Below, piece after piece: positions 40,033 to 42,279 of a stretch of 42,279 bases of DNA. The first letter of the stretch is position 1. Every line of letters starts with the position of its first letter. Below the pieces are notes generated by a model. That model saw only the letters and a program-made list of their open reading frames with translations, did not search any database and had not been told where the DNA came from. A program made the position numbers and the translations under genes. Source of the stretch: Actinomycetes bacterium (GTDB taxonomy: Bacteria; Actinomycetota; Actinomycetes; JAHEKZ01); the NCBI GenBank assembly GCA_024644345.1, contig JAHELE010000012.1, forward strand, positions 1 through 42,279, given 5' to 3'.

Positions 40033-41550
40033 ATGACGAGTAGCACCGAGGTAGCCCCCACCCCCACGATCGACGAAGAGCCGGACGCTCCGCTCCAGAT
40101 CGCGGTCAACGACATCGGGTCGGAAGAGGCGTTCCTCGCCGCTATCGACGAGACCATCAAGTACTTCAACGACGGTGACATCGTCGAGGGGACGATCGTC
40201 AAGGTCGACCGTGACGAGGTCCTTCTTGACATCGGGTACAAGACCGAGGGTGTCATCCCGTCCCGTGAGCTCTCCATCAAGCACGACGTCGACCCGTCAG
40301 AGGTCGTCTCGGTCGGAGACCCGATTGAAGCTCTCGTCCTGCAGAAGGAAGACAAGGACGGTCGGCTGATCCTCTCCAAGAAGCGCGCCCAGTACGAGCG
40401 CGCATGGGGGACGATCGAGCAGATCAAGGAGGCTGACGGCGTCGTCAAGGGCTCGGTCATCGAGGTCGTCAAGGGTGGGCTGATCCTCGACATCGGCCTA
40501 CGTGGCTTCCTTCCCGCCTCTCTGGTCGAGATGCGCCGGGTGCGCGACCTCCAGCCCTACGTGGGCCAGGAGATCGAGGCCAAGATCATCGAGCTCGACA
40601 AGAACCGCAACAACGTGGTCCTCTCCCGTCGGGCCTGGCTCGAGCAGACCCAGTCGGCTGTTCGCCAAGACTTCCTCACCCAGCTGCAGAAGGGTCAGGT
40701 GCGCAACGGGGTCGTCTCCTCGATCGTCAACTTCGGGGCGTTCGTCGACCTCGGCGGAGTTGACGGTCTCGTCCACGTCTCCGAGCTCTCCTGGAAGCAC
40801 ATCGACCACCCGTCCGAGGTGGTCGAGGTGGGCCAGGAGGTCACCGTCGAGGTGCTCGACGTCGACATGGACCGCGAGCGGGTCTCGCTGTCACTGAAGT
40901 CCACCCAGGAAGACCCGTGGCAGCAGTTCGCCCGTACCCACCAGATCAACCAGGTCGTTCCCGGGCGGGTCACCAAGCTGGTTCCGTTCGGTGCGTTCGT
41001 CCGGGTCCAGGAAGGCATCGAGGGTCTGGTGCACATCTCCGAGCTGGCCGAGCGCCACGTCGAGATCCCCGAGCAGGTCGTGCAGGTCGGCTCCGAGATC
41101 TTCGTCAAGGTCATCGACATCGACCTCGAGCGCCGGCGCATCTCGCTCTCGCTCAAGCAGGCCAACGAGGGCGCGAGCGACACGGTCGAGTTCGACCCCA
41201 CGCTGTACGGCATGGCAGCCACCTACGACGACCAGGGCAACTACGTCTACCCCGACGGGTTCGACTCCGAGACCGGCGAGTGGAAGCCCGGCTTCGAGTC
41301 GGCGCGCGAGGAGTGGGAGCGCCAGTACGCCGAGGCACACGTGCGCTTCGAGGCGCACAAGAAGCAGATGGGTGAGGCGCAGAAGGCCGACCAGGAAGCC
41401 GCCCTTGAGGTCGGTAGTACTCCGTCGACCTACTCGTCCGAGACGACAGTGACCGAAGAAGAGGTGGAGGACGAGCCGGTCGGCGGCTCGCTCGCGACCG
41501 ATGAGGCTCTTGCGGCGCTACGCGAGAAGCTCACCGGCGCTGGTGAGTGA
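40033..41550 (+). CDS. rpsA: 30S ribosomal protein S1
   Basis: 505 residues with four S1 (OB-fold) RNA-binding domains, at about residues 45-120, 130-200, 215-290 and 305-375. The third starts G-Q-V-R-N-G-V-V-S-S-I-V-N-F-G-A-F-V-D-L and the fourth V-P-G-R-V-T-K-L-V-P-F-G-A-F-V. An acidic N-terminal tail and a ~125-residue acidic/Tyr-containing C-terminal tail flank them, as in other actinobacterial S1. ATG 40033 has GGAG at 40018-40021. It binds mRNA at the ribosome. The upstream leader of ~150 nt holds alternative hairpins. Confidence 0.96.
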   Translation: MTSSTEVAPTPTIDEEPDAPLQIAVNDIGSEEAFLAAIDETIKYFNDGDIVEGTIVKVDRDEVLLDIGYKTEGVIPSRELSIKHDVDPSEVVSVGDPIEALVLQKEDKDGRLILSKKRAQYERAWGTIEQIKEADGVVKGSVIEVVKGGLILDIGLRGFLPASLVEMRRVRDLQPYVGQEIEAKIIELDKNRNNVVLSRRAWLEQTQSAVRQDFLTQLQKGQVRNGVVSSIVNFGAFVDLGGVDGLVHVSELSWKHIDHPSEVVEVGQEVTVEVLDVDMDRERVSLSLKSTQEDPWQQFARTHQINQVVPGRVTKLVPFGAFVRVQEGIEGLVHISELAERHVEIPEQVVQVGSEIFVKVIDIDLERRRISLSLKQANEGASDTVEFDPTLYGMAATYDDQGNYVYPDGFDSETGEWKPGFESAREEWERQYAEAHVRFEAHKKQMGEAQKADQEAALEVGSTPSTYSSETTVTEEEVEDEPVGGSLATDEALAALREKLTGAGE

Positions 41551-41560
41551 GCGGTCGCAC

Positions 41561-42279
41561 GTGACCAACCCCGAGGTACCCAGTCGCTCGATCGGCCTCG
41601 ACCCCGAGGTCCTGGACGAGCATGCCCTCAGTGCCGAGGACCTCTCAGACGACGGTCGACTGGCCGCGGCGATCGCCACCGCGGCCGGACGGGCGCTCCT
41701 CGAGCTGCGTCAGCGCTTCGACAGTGGTGACTCCAAGGCACTCAAGGATGCCGGCGACCGTCTGGGGCATGCCTTGATCACGGCCACGCTCAAGGCGTAT
41801 CGCCCCGAAGACGCCGTGCTGTCCGAAGAGGGCGCCGACGACTTGGCACGGCTGGATGCCGACCGCGTGTGGATCGTTGACCCGTTGGACGGCACCCGCG
41901 AGTTCTCCGAGCCGCCGCGAGACGACTGGGCCATTCACGTGGCCCTGTGGGAACGCGGAGCGGGCGACCCGGGCAGTGTGGGGGAACTCACGGCAGGTGC
42001 TGTCGCATTACCGGCCAAAGACCTCACTCTTGCCACCTACGATGTACCTGTCCTTGCGCCGTCCCGTTCGGGTCGGCCGCGTTTCATGGTCAGTCGTACC
42101 CGGCCAGCGGCCGAGGCTGAGCACGTGGCGCAGGAACTTGGTGGCGAACTCGTCCCCATGGGATCTGCCGGAGCCAAGGCCATGGCGGTCCTCCTTGGTG
42201 AGGGGGATGCCTACGTCCACTCCGGGGGGCAGTACGAGTGGGACAGCGCAGCTCCGGTTGCGGTGGCCAGGGCGGCCGG
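41561..42279 (+). CDS. CysQ/inositol monophosphatase family phosphatase, N-terminal part (truncated by window end)
   Basis: An open frame runs from GTG 41561 (GTG 41543, overlapping rpsA, is also in frame) to the window end without a stop, ~239 codons. Metal-dependent phosphatase motifs appear in order: L-S-E-E-G, then W-I-V-D-P-L-D-G-T-R-E-F (D-P-x-D-G-T), and near the end Y-E-W-D-S-A-A-P-V-A (W-D-x-A-A-P). This fits 3'(2'),5'-bisphosphate nucleotidase CysQ, which recycles PAP/PAPS, better than a classic IMPase, but substrate cannot be settled by eye. A ~30-residue acidic N-terminal lead precedes the domain. It follows rpsA closely. Confidence 0.8.
   Translation, partial: MTNPEVPSRSIGLDPEVLDEHALSAEDLSDDGRLAAAIATAAGRALLELRQRFDSGDSKALKDAGDRLGHALITATLKAYRPEDAVLSEEGADDLARLDADRVWIVDPLDGTREFSEPPRDDWAIHVALWERGAGDPGSVGELTAGAVALPAKDLTLATYDVPVLAPSRSGRPRFMVSRTRPAAEAEHVAQELGGELVPMGSAGAKAMAVLLGEGDAYVHSGGQYEWDSAAPVAVARAA

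Overview
This is 42.3 kb of high-GC sequence that reads as the core chromosome of an actinobacterium (Actinomycetes). The evidence is heavy GTG start use, overlapping GTGA/ATGA gene junctions, the gene order alaS-ruvX-mltG-aroE ... aroC-aroK-aroB-aroQ-pepP-efp-nusB, a PolA with Tyr in the O helix and no proofreading residues, and a monoderm-type pilus set without a secretin. The genus cannot be fixed from the sequence.

Layout. (1) 1-6739: tail of aspS, rarA, alaS, ruvX, mltG, aroE. (2) 6740-23060: a type IV pilus (T4P) island lying between aroE and the other shikimate genes. It opens with a small-GTPase signalling module (Roadblock protein, DUF4388/PATAN protein, CvnD/MglA-like GTPase, small ORF). 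Then follow pilB, pilT, pilC, a major pilin behind a c-di-GMP-I (GEMM) riboswitch, three minor pilins or pilin-like proteins, the prepilin peptidase, and pilM-pilN-pilO with a PilP-like protein. (3) 23165-28474: aroC, aroK, aroB, aroQ, pepP, efp, nusB. (4) 28510-34441: tRNA-Leu(CAA) and a branched-chain amino acid type ABC transporter. Its binding protein appears circularly permuted, and its LivH permease carries an extracytoplasmic beta-sandwich domain. (5) 34477-42279: DUF554 membrane protein, GNAT acetyltransferase, hotdog thioesterase, polA, methyltransferase, rpsA and a truncated CysQ/inositol-phosphatase family gene.

Regulation of the pilus island. Six upstream regions carry CTCAAG followed 14-15 bp later by GCCGAA/GCCGAT (one has GTCGAT). 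This resembles a FliA/WhiG-type (sigma-28 family) promoter. The sites precede the Roadblock gene, pilB, pilT, the pilA riboswitch, the minor pilin operon and pilM, so the whole pilus system would be one alternative-sigma regulon. c-di-GMP input may act twice: on pilin mRNA through the riboswitch, and on PilB through a tandem MshEN-like N-terminus. The GTPase/Roadblock/PATAN module is positioned to control the PilB/PilT motors, by analogy with MglA/MglB and cyanobacterial PATAN proteins.

The most novel single protein observation is the livJ-like gene. Its mature region begins with what is normally the C-terminal half of the family and ends exactly where that half would normally begin.
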